Origin: Thiobacillus sp. SCUT-2 | GTDB lineage: Bacteria > Pseudomonadota > Gammaproteobacteria > Burkholderiales > Thiobacillaceae | Assembly: GCF_035621355.1 (NCBI RefSeq) | Contig: NZ_CP141769.1 | Coordinates: 1-64,000 of the forward strand | Length of the DNA stretch: 64,000 nucleotides | Direction: 5' to 3' | In this document: piece by piece, positions 32,646 to 40,441 of the stretch | How the letters are laid out: the number at the start of each line of letters is the position of its first letter | Numbering within the stretch: position 1 is the stretch's first letter | Translations under genes and position numbers: made by a program | Notes under the pieces: model-generated | What the model was told of the DNA's origin: nothing | Databases searched by the model: none | What the model saw: the letters and a program-made list of their open reading frames with translations, nothing else

Positions 32646-33946
32646 GCGTGCAGCCGCAGCGGACGGCTGACGTTGAGGCGGAAGCGGCCGCGCCCCGTCT
32701 TCTCCAGCGCGATCGCCGGGCAGCGCTCCGCCAGCCGGCGCGCGAGCAGGATCAGCCGCGTTTCCAGGTTGTCGCCGAAGTCGGGCAGCGGCAGGCGCGG
32801 GTCGTGCCGCAGCTCGCGGTTGCAGAAGTCGCGGCGGCCGTTGTGCACGTGCTCGTTGAGCAGCGTCCACAGGATGCTGCCGGCCACGCCCTTGATGAGG
32901 TAGTCGTTGTCGATGAAGACGCTGTGGTCGACGGCGAAGTAGCGCACGGCCAGCGGGGCGCCGGTCGGATGCGCGGCCGGCTCGACGCGAAGCGGCTCGG
33001 CATCGTCGGGCTCGCAGGCGGCCTGTGCGATGAGCGCGGCGAGGTGGCGCGCGTAGACCACGAGCGCGTCCTCGTCGGCGTGGCTGAAGAAGGCGTCCTG
33101 TTCGCTCTCGGCATAGAGCACGCCGACGAGCCGCCCGCCGTGGATGAGCGGCACGGCGATGCGGCTGTGCGGATTGGCGAGCAGCGGCAGCGGGATGCGC
33201 GGCTCGCCGGGTTCGGCGACGCGCATGGCCGCCTGGTAGGTGTAGTCGCCCGTGCGGTAATTGATGCGGACGGGAATGCGCTCGCGCGCGGCGACGCCGA
33301 TCAGGCCCTCACCGACCCGCACCTCGGCACCGATCCCGGAATCGGGGTAGCCGAGGCTGGCGAGCGCGTAGAGGCCCTCGCCGGACTCGTCGAGCATCAG
33401 CAGCAGCGCGTGGTGAATGCCGAAGCCCGGCGTCAGCGCCGCGAGGCCGCGATCCGCCAGGGCGGCGAGGTCGGTCGAAGCGCCGAGGGCTTCGACGGCG
33501 CGACGCAGGTTCAGCAATGCATCGGTCGCCGGGATGGCGGGCGCAACGTCGGGGTCGACGGACTCGATCTCCAGCACCGCGTAGACGTCCGCGCCGCGCA
33601 GCCTGAACACCTTGTCCATGCGCGTCTGGGTCGCGATGCCGGCGAGCTGTGCCTTCATGTATTCGAACAGGGGGCCGTCGGTCTCCGTGCGCGTGTAGCG
33701 CAGCTTCAGCCGGAAATGCCGGAAGCTGCCGGGCTCGAGCACCTGCACCTGCGCGTAGGGATGCGCGAGCACGTTCTCGCGCGTCTTGCTGAAGAACTGG
33801 TAGGACAGCGCCACGTGGCCGGCGTCGACGTAGTGGACTTGGGATGCGTAGGCGACATTGGGCGTGCCGTCGCGTGCACACGTGGCGACGACGGCGGGGA
33901 TGGCGCCGTCGAGGCAGGACCGCAGGGATTCGAGCGTAGGCTTCAT
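32642..33946 (-). CDS. FMN-binding-fold/GAF domain protein
   Basis: A 434-residue soluble protein in three parts. The first is an N-terminal pyridoxamine-phosphate-oxidase-like split barrel (about 1-135, AVVATCARDGTPNVAYASQV). A GAF sensor domain follows (about 160-310, GEGLIGVAARERIPVRINY and SRIAVPLIHGGRLVGVLYAES). The C-terminal domain (about 335-434) may be DNA- or partner-binding. The combination suggests a flavin- or redox-linked sensor, but no function is established to my knowledge. Its ATG overlaps the stop of the next gene. Confidence 0.65.
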   Translation of the reverse strand: MKPTLESLRSCLDGAIPAVVATCARDGTPNVAYASQVHYVDAGHVALSYQFFSKTRENVLAHPYAQVQVLEPGSFRHFRLKLRYTRTETDGPLFEYMKAQLAGIATQTRMDKVFRLRGADVYAVLEIESVDPDVAPAIPATDALLNLRRAVEALGASTDLAALADRGLAALTPGFGIHHALLLMLDESGEGLYALASLGYPDSGIGAEVRVGEGLIGVAARERIPVRINYRTGDYTYQAAMRVAEPGEPRIPLPLLANPHSRIAVPLIHGGRLVGVLYAESEQDAFFSHADEDALVVYARHLAALIAQAACEPDDAEPLRVEPAAHPTGAPLAVRYFAVDHSVFIDNDYLIKGVAGSILWTLLNEHVHNGRRDFCNRELRHDPRLPLPDFGDNLETRLILLARRLAERCPAIALEKTGRGRFRLNVSRPLRLHA

Positions 33947-34428
33947 GCGGATGCGAGGATGCGCCCGGCGTCCGGTCCGGGCGTCTGGTCGAAGACGATC
34001 TCCGGGGCGAAGCGCAGCGCCACCAGGTCGTCGGCGTGCATCACTGCGATCAGACCCTGCCTCAGCTCCGGACCGAAGCCGAGCTTTGCCAGTTCATCGG
34101 CGAAGGCATGCGCGTAGCGCGCGTTGCAGGCGCGCAGGGCCGCGGAAACCGCGACGTGAGCCGCACGTGCTGCCTTGAGCTGGAGCGTGGCGTGCGTCGA
34201 CGGGCGGCTGAACACCGCGGCGATGCCGCTTCCGGCGTCCAGCGCATCGAGCAGCTCGCGTCCGCGGCGGGCCGACAACAGCAGCGTCACCGTCCGCCGG
34301 TCGCGCGCCACGATGCAACCGTGCGCCCTGCATACGCACGGCCAACCGTCGCGCCCGGTCGCACCGACGTTGATGGAGACCGGGCCCTGCAGCAAGGCGC
34401 TCTGCTCGGCGGTCAGCTGCACGCTCAT
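33943..34428 (-). CDS. Small FMN-binding split-barrel protein
   Basis: A 161-residue protein with the pyridoxamine-phosphate-oxidase-like fold (PVSINVGATGRDGWPCVCRAHG, then VTLLLSARRG). It is coupled to the downstream FMN/GAF gene by an ATGA overlap and begins 4 bases after the argJ stop. The pair probably binds flavin or haem-like ligands; the reaction is unknown. Confidence 0.65.
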   Translation of the reverse strand: MSVQLTAEQSALLQGPVSINVGATGRDGWPCVCRAHGCIVARDRRTVTLLLSARRGRELLDALDAGSGIAAVFSRPSTHATLQLKAARAAHVAVSAALRACNARYAHAFADELAKLGFGPELRQGLIAVMHADDLVALRFAPEIVFDQTPGPDAGRILASA

Positions 34429-34432
34429 GGCA

Positions 34433-35659
34433 TCAGGTGCGGTACTCCGCGTTGATCTTCACGTAATCGTAGGAGAAGTCGCAGGTCCATACGGTGGCGG
34501 AGGCGCTGCCGCGGGCGAGCACGACGCGCACGGTGATCTCGGCTTCCTGCATCACGGCGGCGCCCTGCGCTTCGGTGTAGCTCGCTGCGCGGCCGCCGTT
34601 TTCGGCGACCAGCACGTCGCCCAGATAGACCTTCAGCGCGTTGACGTCGAGGTCCGACACGCCGGCGTAGCCGATGGCGGCGAGGATGCGTCCGAGGTTG
34701 GGGTCGCTGGCGAAGAAAGCCGTCTTGACCAGCGGCGAGCGCGCGATGGCGTAGGCGACCTGCTTGCACTCGGCGCGGTCGCGGCCGCCCTCGACCGCGA
34801 TCGTCATGAACTTCGTGGCGCCCTCGCCGTCGCGCGCCATCGCCTGCGCGAGCTCGATCGCGACTTCGCAGAGGGCCGCCTTCAGTGCCGCGTAGTCGGC
34901 CCCGGCGGTGTCGGTGATCGCCGCGTTGCCGGCCTGGCCGGTCGCGATGAGGATGAAGGAATCGTTGGTCGAGGTGTCGCCGTCGACGGTCACGCAGTTG
35001 AACGAGACGTCCGCGACGTCCTTCACCAACTGCTGCATCAGCGCGGGCGCGATCGCCGCGTCGGTCGCGACGAAGCCGAGCATGGTCGCCATGTTGGGGT
35101 GGATCATGCCCGATCCCTTGGCGATGCCGGTGACCGTCACCGGCCGCCCGCCGATCGTCAGCCGGCGCGAGGCGCCCTTGGCGACGATGTCGGTCGTCAT
35201 GATCGCCTGCGCGGCCTCGCTCCAGTGGTCGGGTGCGAGGTCGGCCCGGGCGGCGGGAAGCGCGGGCAGGATCCTGTCGACCGGCAGTGGCTCGAGGATC
35301 ACGCCGGTCGAGAACGGCAGCACGCCCTCGGTTGTGCATCCCATCAGCTCGGCCACCGCTTCGCAGGTCCGCCGTGCCCGGGCGAGGCCCTCCTCCCCGG
35401 TGCCGGCATTGGCGTTGCCGGTGTTGATCACCAGCGCGCGGATGGGAGCTGCGGCCAGGTGCTGCTTGCATACCGTGACCGGCGCGGCGCAGAAGCGGTT
35501 CTGGGTGAACACGCCGGCGACGCGGCTGCCGGCTGCGAGTTCGATCAGCGTGAGGTCGCGCCGTCCGGGCTTCTTGATGCCGGCCGAGGCGATGCCGAGG
35601 CGGACGCCGGCGACGGGCAGCAGGGAGGCGGGTTCGGGAGCGGAGAGGTTGACGGGCAT
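34433..35659 (-). CDS. argJ: Bifunctional ornithine acetyltransferase/N-acetylglutamate synthase
   Basis: ArgJ recycles the acetyl group between N-acetylornithine and glutamate in arginine synthesis. The 408-residue precursor is normally self-cleaved before a threonine. The cleavage site is visible as [12 protein letters not shown], with Thr192 as the nucleophile. The oxyanion-forming Thr/Gly segment FSTGV is also present. It is the first clearly metabolic gene of a minus-strand run that continues with the two FMN-fold genes. Confidence 0.97.
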   Translation of the reverse strand: MPVNLSAPEPASLLPVAGVRLGIASAGIKKPGRRDLTLIELAAGSRVAGVFTQNRFCAAPVTVCKQHLAAAPIRALVINTGNANAGTGEEGLARARRTCEAVAELMGCTTEGVLPFSTGVILEPLPVDRILPALPAARADLAPDHWSEAAQAIMTTDIVAKGASRRLTIGGRPVTVTGIAKGSGMIHPNMATMLGFVATDAAIAPALMQQLVKDVADVSFNCVTVDGDTSTNDSFILIATGQAGNAAITDTAGADYAALKAALCEVAIELAQAMARDGEGATKFMTIAVEGGRDRAECKQVAYAIARSPLVKTAFFASDPNLGRILAAIGYAGVSDLDVNALKVYLGDVLVAENGGRAASYTEAQGAAVMQEAEITVRVVLARGSASATVWTCDFSYDYVKINAEYRT

Positions 35660-35725
35660 GGCAGCGGCGCGGAACGGAAAGCCGCTATTCTATGCCCCGC
35701 AGATCGGATGCGGACGGAGCCGGGC

Positions 35726-35965
35726 CTACGGCGCGCGCCCCCGCAGTGCATCGATCAGACGGCGGAAGCCGGGGCGCCATGGCCACACGGGGTCGAATTC
35801 GATCGAACGCGCCAGCGCGGCCAGCGCGATCAGCGCGAACACGAGGAACAGCAGCTCAGACAGAAGCTCGCGCGAGGTCAGCGTTCCCAGCGGAATGTCG
35901 AGGAAGCCGGGAACGTAGAACAGACTGGCAAAGGCTGCGAAGAGAAAAGCCGGGCCGAGATACAT
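35726..35965 (-). CDS. Small two-helix membrane protein
   Basis: A 79-residue hypothetical protein with two hydrophobic segments (about 3-21 and 36-54, LLSELLFLVFALIALAALA) and a basic C terminus. I recognise no family. It lies 66 bases upstream of argJ on the same strand. Confidence 0.5.
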   Translation of the reverse strand: MYLGPAFLFAAFASLFYVPGFLDIPLGTLTSRELLSELLFLVFALIALAALARSIEFDPVWPWRPGFRRLIDALRGRAP

Positions 35966-36097
35966 GGTTGCCGCCGATCGTCATGGGTGTCCGGGGATCC
36001 CAGCAATCGTCATGCCAGCAAATAAATACGAGGAAAAACAACCGAATACGGCGTACCGTCCACCGCCGCCGGCAGCGGCTGTAAATAAACTCGACAG

Positions 36098-36436
36098 CTA
36101 CTTGCCGGCCGGCGAGTCGGCCAGCTTGCGCAGGATTTCGTGCGACAGCGAGTAGAACTGGGGCGTGGGGCCGAGATCCTCGTAGATCGGGTCGCCGAAG
36201 TCGTCTTCGGCGATGATGCGATTGCCCGGCACATAGGGCATCGCGACCTCCAGTTCGTCGAGCGCGGCGCGGATCAGGTCGGCCATGAGCTGCGCGTCGC
36301 TGCGGCCCGGATACATCACGTGCAGCGCTTCGATGCGCGCGGCGTCACGCAACGGCAGGTGGACTGTGTAGGCGCGAACATTCGAGCGCGCGTGACCCTC
36401 CTGGCTCCAACGCTGGATCAAGTCGGCGATGCGCAT
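36098..36436 (-). CDS. Conserved hypothetical (ribbon-helix-helix-like)
   Basis: A 112-residue soluble protein, MRIADLIQRWSQEG, with LPLRDAARIEALHVMYPGRS and AMPYVPGNRIIAEDDFGDPI. The first motif resembles a short ribbon-helix-helix segment, though DNA binding is not shown. Homologues are widespread in beta- and gammaproteobacteria and are sometimes labelled as pilin assembly or tip components, a label I would not rely on. The frame is open upstream, but the ATG at 36436 gives the family-like N terminus. Confidence 0.7.
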   Translation of the reverse strand: MRIADLIQRWSQEGHARSNVRAYTVHLPLRDAARIEALHVMYPGRSDAQLMADLIRAALDELEVAMPYVPGNRIIAEDDFGDPIYEDLGPTPQFYSLSHEILRKLADSPAGK

Positions 36437-36507
36437 GTGAATTCCTCGACTCCATGACGTTTTCGTTATAGCAGAGCGGTCCGCAAGGCAAAGCCGCGGC
36501 GAGGGGT

Positions 36508-37116
36508 TCATTCGTGCCGGCCGCGCTTGCGCCACACGAGCGTGCGGTTGTTCGCCGGCATGGCAATGTCCTGCAGCAGTTCGAGGCCATGCGCCCGCGC
36601 CAGCGCGTCGATCGCCTCGAAGTCGCGCACGCCGGATGCCGGGTCGCGCGCCTTCAGCCAGGCGTCGAAGCGGGCGTTGCTTTCGGACGTGAAGCGGCCG
36701 CCGTAGTTGAATGGCCCGTATACGGCCAGCAGGCCGTCTGCTTCCAGCACGTCGCCGACGCCTGCGAAGAACGCCTCGACGGCATCCCAGCCCATGATGT
36801 GAAGCGTGTTCGCGGAGAACACCGCATCGTAGCGGCCGTTGCGCCAGTCGCGGTCGCGGACGTCGAGGGCGATGGGGGGCAGCACGTTGGGCAGCCGGGC
36901 CTCTTCGAGCCACCGGCGGATGCCGGCGTGATGCTGCGGCACGTCGGCGGTTTGCCACACGAGATGCGGCAGTTCGGGGGCGAAATACACGGCATGCTGG
37001 CCGGTGCCGCTGCCGATTTCCAGCACGCGGTGGCGGTCGGCGAAGACCTCGCGCAGTACCACGATGATCGGCGCGCGGTTCTCCGCGCAGGATTCGGCGA
37101 AGGGCTTGTCGGTCAT
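36508..37116 (-). CDS. DUF938-type SAM-dependent methyltransferase
   Basis: A 202-residue methyltransferase-like protein with the SAM motif VLEIGSGTGQHAVYFAPELP (31-50) and the family segments FSANTLHIMGW and YGPFNYGGRFTSESN. It matches the DUF938 family, whose substrate is unknown. The frame is open for a long way upstream inside addA, but the ATG at 37116 (MTDKPFAESCAENR) gives the expected N terminus. Confidence 0.88.
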   Translation of the reverse strand: MTDKPFAESCAENRAPIIVVLREVFADRHRVLEIGSGTGQHAVYFAPELPHLVWQTADVPQHHAGIRRWLEEARLPNVLPPIALDVRDRDWRNGRYDAVFSANTLHIMGWDAVEAFFAGVGDVLEADGLLAVYGPFNYGGRFTSESNARFDAWLKARDPASGVRDFEAIDALARAHGLELLQDIAMPANNRTLVWRKRGRHE

Positions 37117-37171
37117 GACACGACTCCAGACTCTTGCAACGATGTGGACCCGATTCTCACGGGTGGGCAGG

Positions 37172-40100
37172 TCACCCGGTCTCCAGGCTTGAGGGAGAAG
37201 GCTCGCCCGTGGGCTGCAACGGAACCAGCCGGCCATCGGCCAGCAGCAGCGCCGCGTGCACCGGCTTGCCGGGATAAAGCGCTTCGAGCAGGCTGCGATA
37301 AGCGGCGAGCTGCGCGCGGTGGCGCTCGGCGAGGCGGGGCTCGGACAGTAGCCGGCTGTCGTCCCCGGTCTTGTAGTCGAGCAGCCACACTGCGTCGTCG
37401 AATTCCACCACGCGGTCGAGCCGCTGCTGGCGGCCGCCGGCGTCGAGCAGCACCCGTTCGTTGTGTGCGCGCCGGTACCGCGCCGGGTCGAAGAAGCGCG
37501 CCAGATGCGGTTGTGCGAGCAAGGCGCGTGCCTCCAACTCGATCGCGGGCAGCGCGTCCTCCAGCCCGAGCCGCGCGGCGAGCGCCGGCAGGTCGCGCGG
37601 GGCGCCCGGCGGCGCGTGGTGTTCGAGACAGGCGTGAAAGAGCTCGCCGCGCGCCGCCTCGACGCTCGCCGGGGCCGCCGCGACGCGCTCTCCCACGGGA
37701 AAAGCCGCGATGGGCCGGGGCGGCGCGCAGTGCACGGCTTCCCCGACGGCCGCGGGCGGCAGCGCGTCGGGCAGGGCGAGCGTGCGCCAGGCGCCGTCGA
37801 CGCGCTGCAGCCAGGCATTCCTGTCGGCGTCGCCGCTTACGATGAGCGCCTGCTCGGCGCGCGTCAGGGCGACGTACAGCAGGTTGTCGGATTCGCGCTG
37901 CGCCAGCAGGGTCTCCTCGGCGAACCAGGTTTCGCGCGCGGCCCCGCGCTCGTCGCGCTTGCCGAATAGCGAGAGGTGCAGCGGCCGCGCCGAGTCGGGC
38001 GGCCACGGCGCCAGCACCCCGTAGCTGTCGCCCCGCGGGTGATCGCTGCCGCCGAGCAGCCAGACGATCGGCGCCTCCAGCCCCTTGGATCCGTGGATGG
38101 TCAGCAGCCGTACCGCGTTCTCGCCGTCCGCCGCCAGACCTTCGCCGGGGGCGGCGTCGGCATCGTCGACCAGCGAGGCGAGTTCGCGGACGAATGCGGC
38201 CAGCGTGGGGTAGCGGCCGGCGTCCAGGGTCAGCGCCAGCTGCATGAAGGCGCGCAGGTTGGCCGCGACCTGGGGCCGCATCGCCTCGGGAACGGCGGCG
38301 GCGTAGCGTGCCTCGATGTCGCCCTCGAAATAGATGCGGTCGAGCAGGTCGTGTGCCGGCAGCCTGCCGCAGTGCGCGCGCCAGCGCGTCAGCAGCGCGG
38401 CGGCGCGTGCCAGCGCGGGCGGGCAGCCGGGCGTGTCGGCACGCGCGACGAGACGCTCCCAGCCGCGGCCGCCCTCGGGCACGAACACCTCCAGCAGGTC
38501 GTCGTCGCCGCAAGCGAAGATCGGGCTCTTCAGCACATGCGCGAGCCTGAGGTCGGCGTGCGGCAGCAGCAGAACCTCGATCAGGGCGATCATGTCCTGT
38601 GCCTCGAGCGCATGCAGCAGGCCGCCGCGACGCGAGGTGATGAAGGGGATGCGCGCGGCTTCGAGCTCACGTTCGTAGCGTTGCAGATGCGTGCGCTTGC
38701 GCACCAGGGCGATCACGTCTCCCGGCCGTGCCAGGCGGTAGCGTTGGGTCTCCTTGTCCCATATGCCCCAGCGGTCGACGACTTCGTCGCGCAACACGCG
38801 TGCGAACTGGCGGGCTTCCTCGTGCACGGCGCGGTCTTCGGCCTCCGCCTGGGGTGTCGCAAGCGGGTTGCGCAGGCCGGCCGGCGCTTCGGTTTCATGG
38901 CTTGCCGCACGCGCGGGGATGCAGAACGCCGCGCCCGGGCGGCCGGCCTTGTCCGGCGCGTGCGTGTGTTCGGCGTAGCCGTCGACGCCGGCGAACACCG
39001 GATTGATCGCCTTGACGATGTCGGGGGCGAGGCGGCGCGTCATGTCGGTGGCGAAGCGCGGCGCGTCGAAGTGATCGTGCAGAAAGGCCGCGGCCGCGTC
39101 GAACACGCGCGCCTCGCCGCGGCGGAAGCGGTAGATCGCCTGCTTGGGGTCGCCGACCATGAATACCGTCATCGCGCTGGCGGCGCCGCGTGCTTCCAGC
39201 AGCCAGGTCGACAGCGCCTGCCACTGCAGCGGGTTGGTGTCCTGGAACTCATCCAGCAGCAGGTGCCGGTAGCGCGCATCGAGCTTGAGCGCGAGCGCAG
39301 GGGCGTGCGCGTCGTCCTGCAGCAGCCGGCACGCCAGCCATTCGGCGTCGGTGAAATCGATCACCCCTTGCTGCGCCTTGGCTTCCTGGTAGGCGGCGAC
39401 CAGCGCATGGCCGAGCAGCAGGCCGTGGCGGTTGAGCGTCCAGATGCGCTGGTCGACCTGGATGGCGGCAACCGTCTCGAGCGCAGTCTCGACCGCGTCG
39501 AGGTCGCGCAGGTAGGCGGCGAGGCCGTCGCCGAGCGCTTTTTCCAGTTCTTTCGTGGCCTGCTTCTTTCGCCGGGCGCCGGCGGTCATCAGGCGGGTCA
39601 GCAGCACCGGGTGCGCCGACGCCGGGTCGCGGGAGACGGTGTCGACGATGTCGCGGCCGCGCTCGGCCTCGGTCTTCGAGCCTTTTTCCAGCGCGTGGCC
39701 GACGCGCCTCACCCGTGCGACCATCAGTTCGTCGGCCCAGAAGGCCGCGACCGGGTCGTGGTCGAGTTCGGCATGCAGCAGCGGGCGCAACTGGTCGAGC
39801 GCATGCGTGACGGGGTCGGAAACGCCCGCGGTATAGGCCCACCACTCCGCGCGCGCTGCGGCGAAGCGCTTCAGGAGCGTGCGCAGGTTGTGCTCGCCGG
39901 TCTCGGCCAGCAGCGCCAGCAGGGCGGCACCCTCCGGCGATCCGGGCGCCGCCGCCCATTGCGCGAGCAGGCGGTCGCGGACCTCGTCCTGCAGCTGCTG
40001 CGTGCGTTCCAGCAGCGGCGCACCCCATGGCAGGCCGGCTTCCAGCGGGGCGCGCTTCAGGAGGTCGAGGAACCAGCCGTGGAAGGTGGTGACCGTCGGT

Positions 40101-40441
40101 CCGGGCTGCGCGGTCAGCACGGCCTCCAGCAGGCCGCGGGCGCGCGGCAGCAATGCGTCGACCTCGTCGTCCGGGACAGCCCGGTCGCGCAGGAAGGCGC
40201 GCACCGTCGTCTCGTCCTCCAGCGCCAGCACGCGCAGCCACTGGTGCAGCCGGTCGGTCATTTCCTGCGCCGCCTTGCGCGTGAAGGTGATCGCCAGCAA
40301 TTCCGAGGGCGCCGCGCCCGCGAGCAGCAGCCGCAGCATGCGCGACACCAGCAGCCAGGTCTTGCCGCTGCCGGCGCACGCCTCGATCACCGCCGAGCGG
40401 CCAGGGTCGAGCGCGACGGCGGTGTCGAGCGGCTCACGCAT
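37172..40441 (-). CDS. addA: AddA-type helicase-nuclease (double-strand break repair)
   Basis: One subunit of the AddAB (RexAB-like) helicase-nuclease, which resects double-strand breaks for RecA and destroys foreign linear DNA. The 1089-residue product has a UvrD/Rep helicase core: Walker A ACAGSGKT near the start, the LAITFTRKAAQEM motif, DEFQDTNPLQW (motif II), GDPKQAIYRFR and the later LLTIHGSKGLEAPIVW. A C-terminal PD-(D/E)XK nuclease region contains VWLLDYKTGDD. The start [14 protein letters not shown] overlaps the end of addB by eight bases, the normal addB-addA order. Confidence 0.92.
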   Translation of the reverse strand: MREPLDTAVALDPGRSAVIEACAGSGKTWLLVSRMLRLLLAGAAPSELLAITFTRKAAQEMTDRLHQWLRVLALEDETTVRAFLRDRAVPDDEVDALLPRARGLLEAVLTAQPGPTVTTFHGWFLDLLKRAPLEAGLPWGAPLLERTQQLQDEVRDRLLAQWAAAPGSPEGAALLALLAETGEHNLRTLLKRFAAARAEWWAYTAGVSDPVTHALDQLRPLLHAELDHDPVAAFWADELMVARVRRVGHALEKGSKTEAERGRDIVDTVSRDPASAHPVLLTRLMTAGARRKKQATKELEKALGDGLAAYLRDLDAVETALETVAAIQVDQRIWTLNRHGLLLGHALVAAYQEAKAQQGVIDFTDAEWLACRLLQDDAHAPALALKLDARYRHLLLDEFQDTNPLQWQALSTWLLEARGAASAMTVFMVGDPKQAIYRFRRGEARVFDAAAAFLHDHFDAPRFATDMTRRLAPDIVKAINPVFAGVDGYAEHTHAPDKAGRPGAAFCIPARAASHETEAPAGLRNPLATPQAEAEDRAVHEEARQFARVLRDEVVDRWGIWDKETQRYRLARPGDVIALVRKRTHLQRYERELEAARIPFITSRRGGLLHALEAQDMIALIEVLLLPHADLRLAHVLKSPIFACGDDDLLEVFVPEGGRGWERLVARADTPGCPPALARAAALLTRWRAHCGRLPAHDLLDRIYFEGDIEARYAAAVPEAMRPQVAANLRAFMQLALTLDAGRYPTLAAFVRELASLVDDADAAPGEGLAADGENAVRLLTIHGSKGLEAPIVWLLGGSDHPRGDSYGVLAPWPPDSARPLHLSLFGKRDERGAARETWFAEETLLAQRESDNLLYVALTRAEQALIVSGDADRNAWLQRVDGAWRTLALPDALPPAAVGEAVHCAPPRPIAAFPVGERVAAAPASVEAARGELFHACLEHHAPPGAPRDLPALAARLGLEDALPAIELEARALLAQPHLARFFDPARYRRAHNERVLLDAGGRQQRLDRVVEFDDAVWLLDYKTGDDSRLLSEPRLAERHRAQLAAYRSLLEALYPGKPVHAALLLADGRLVPLQPTGEPSPSSLETG

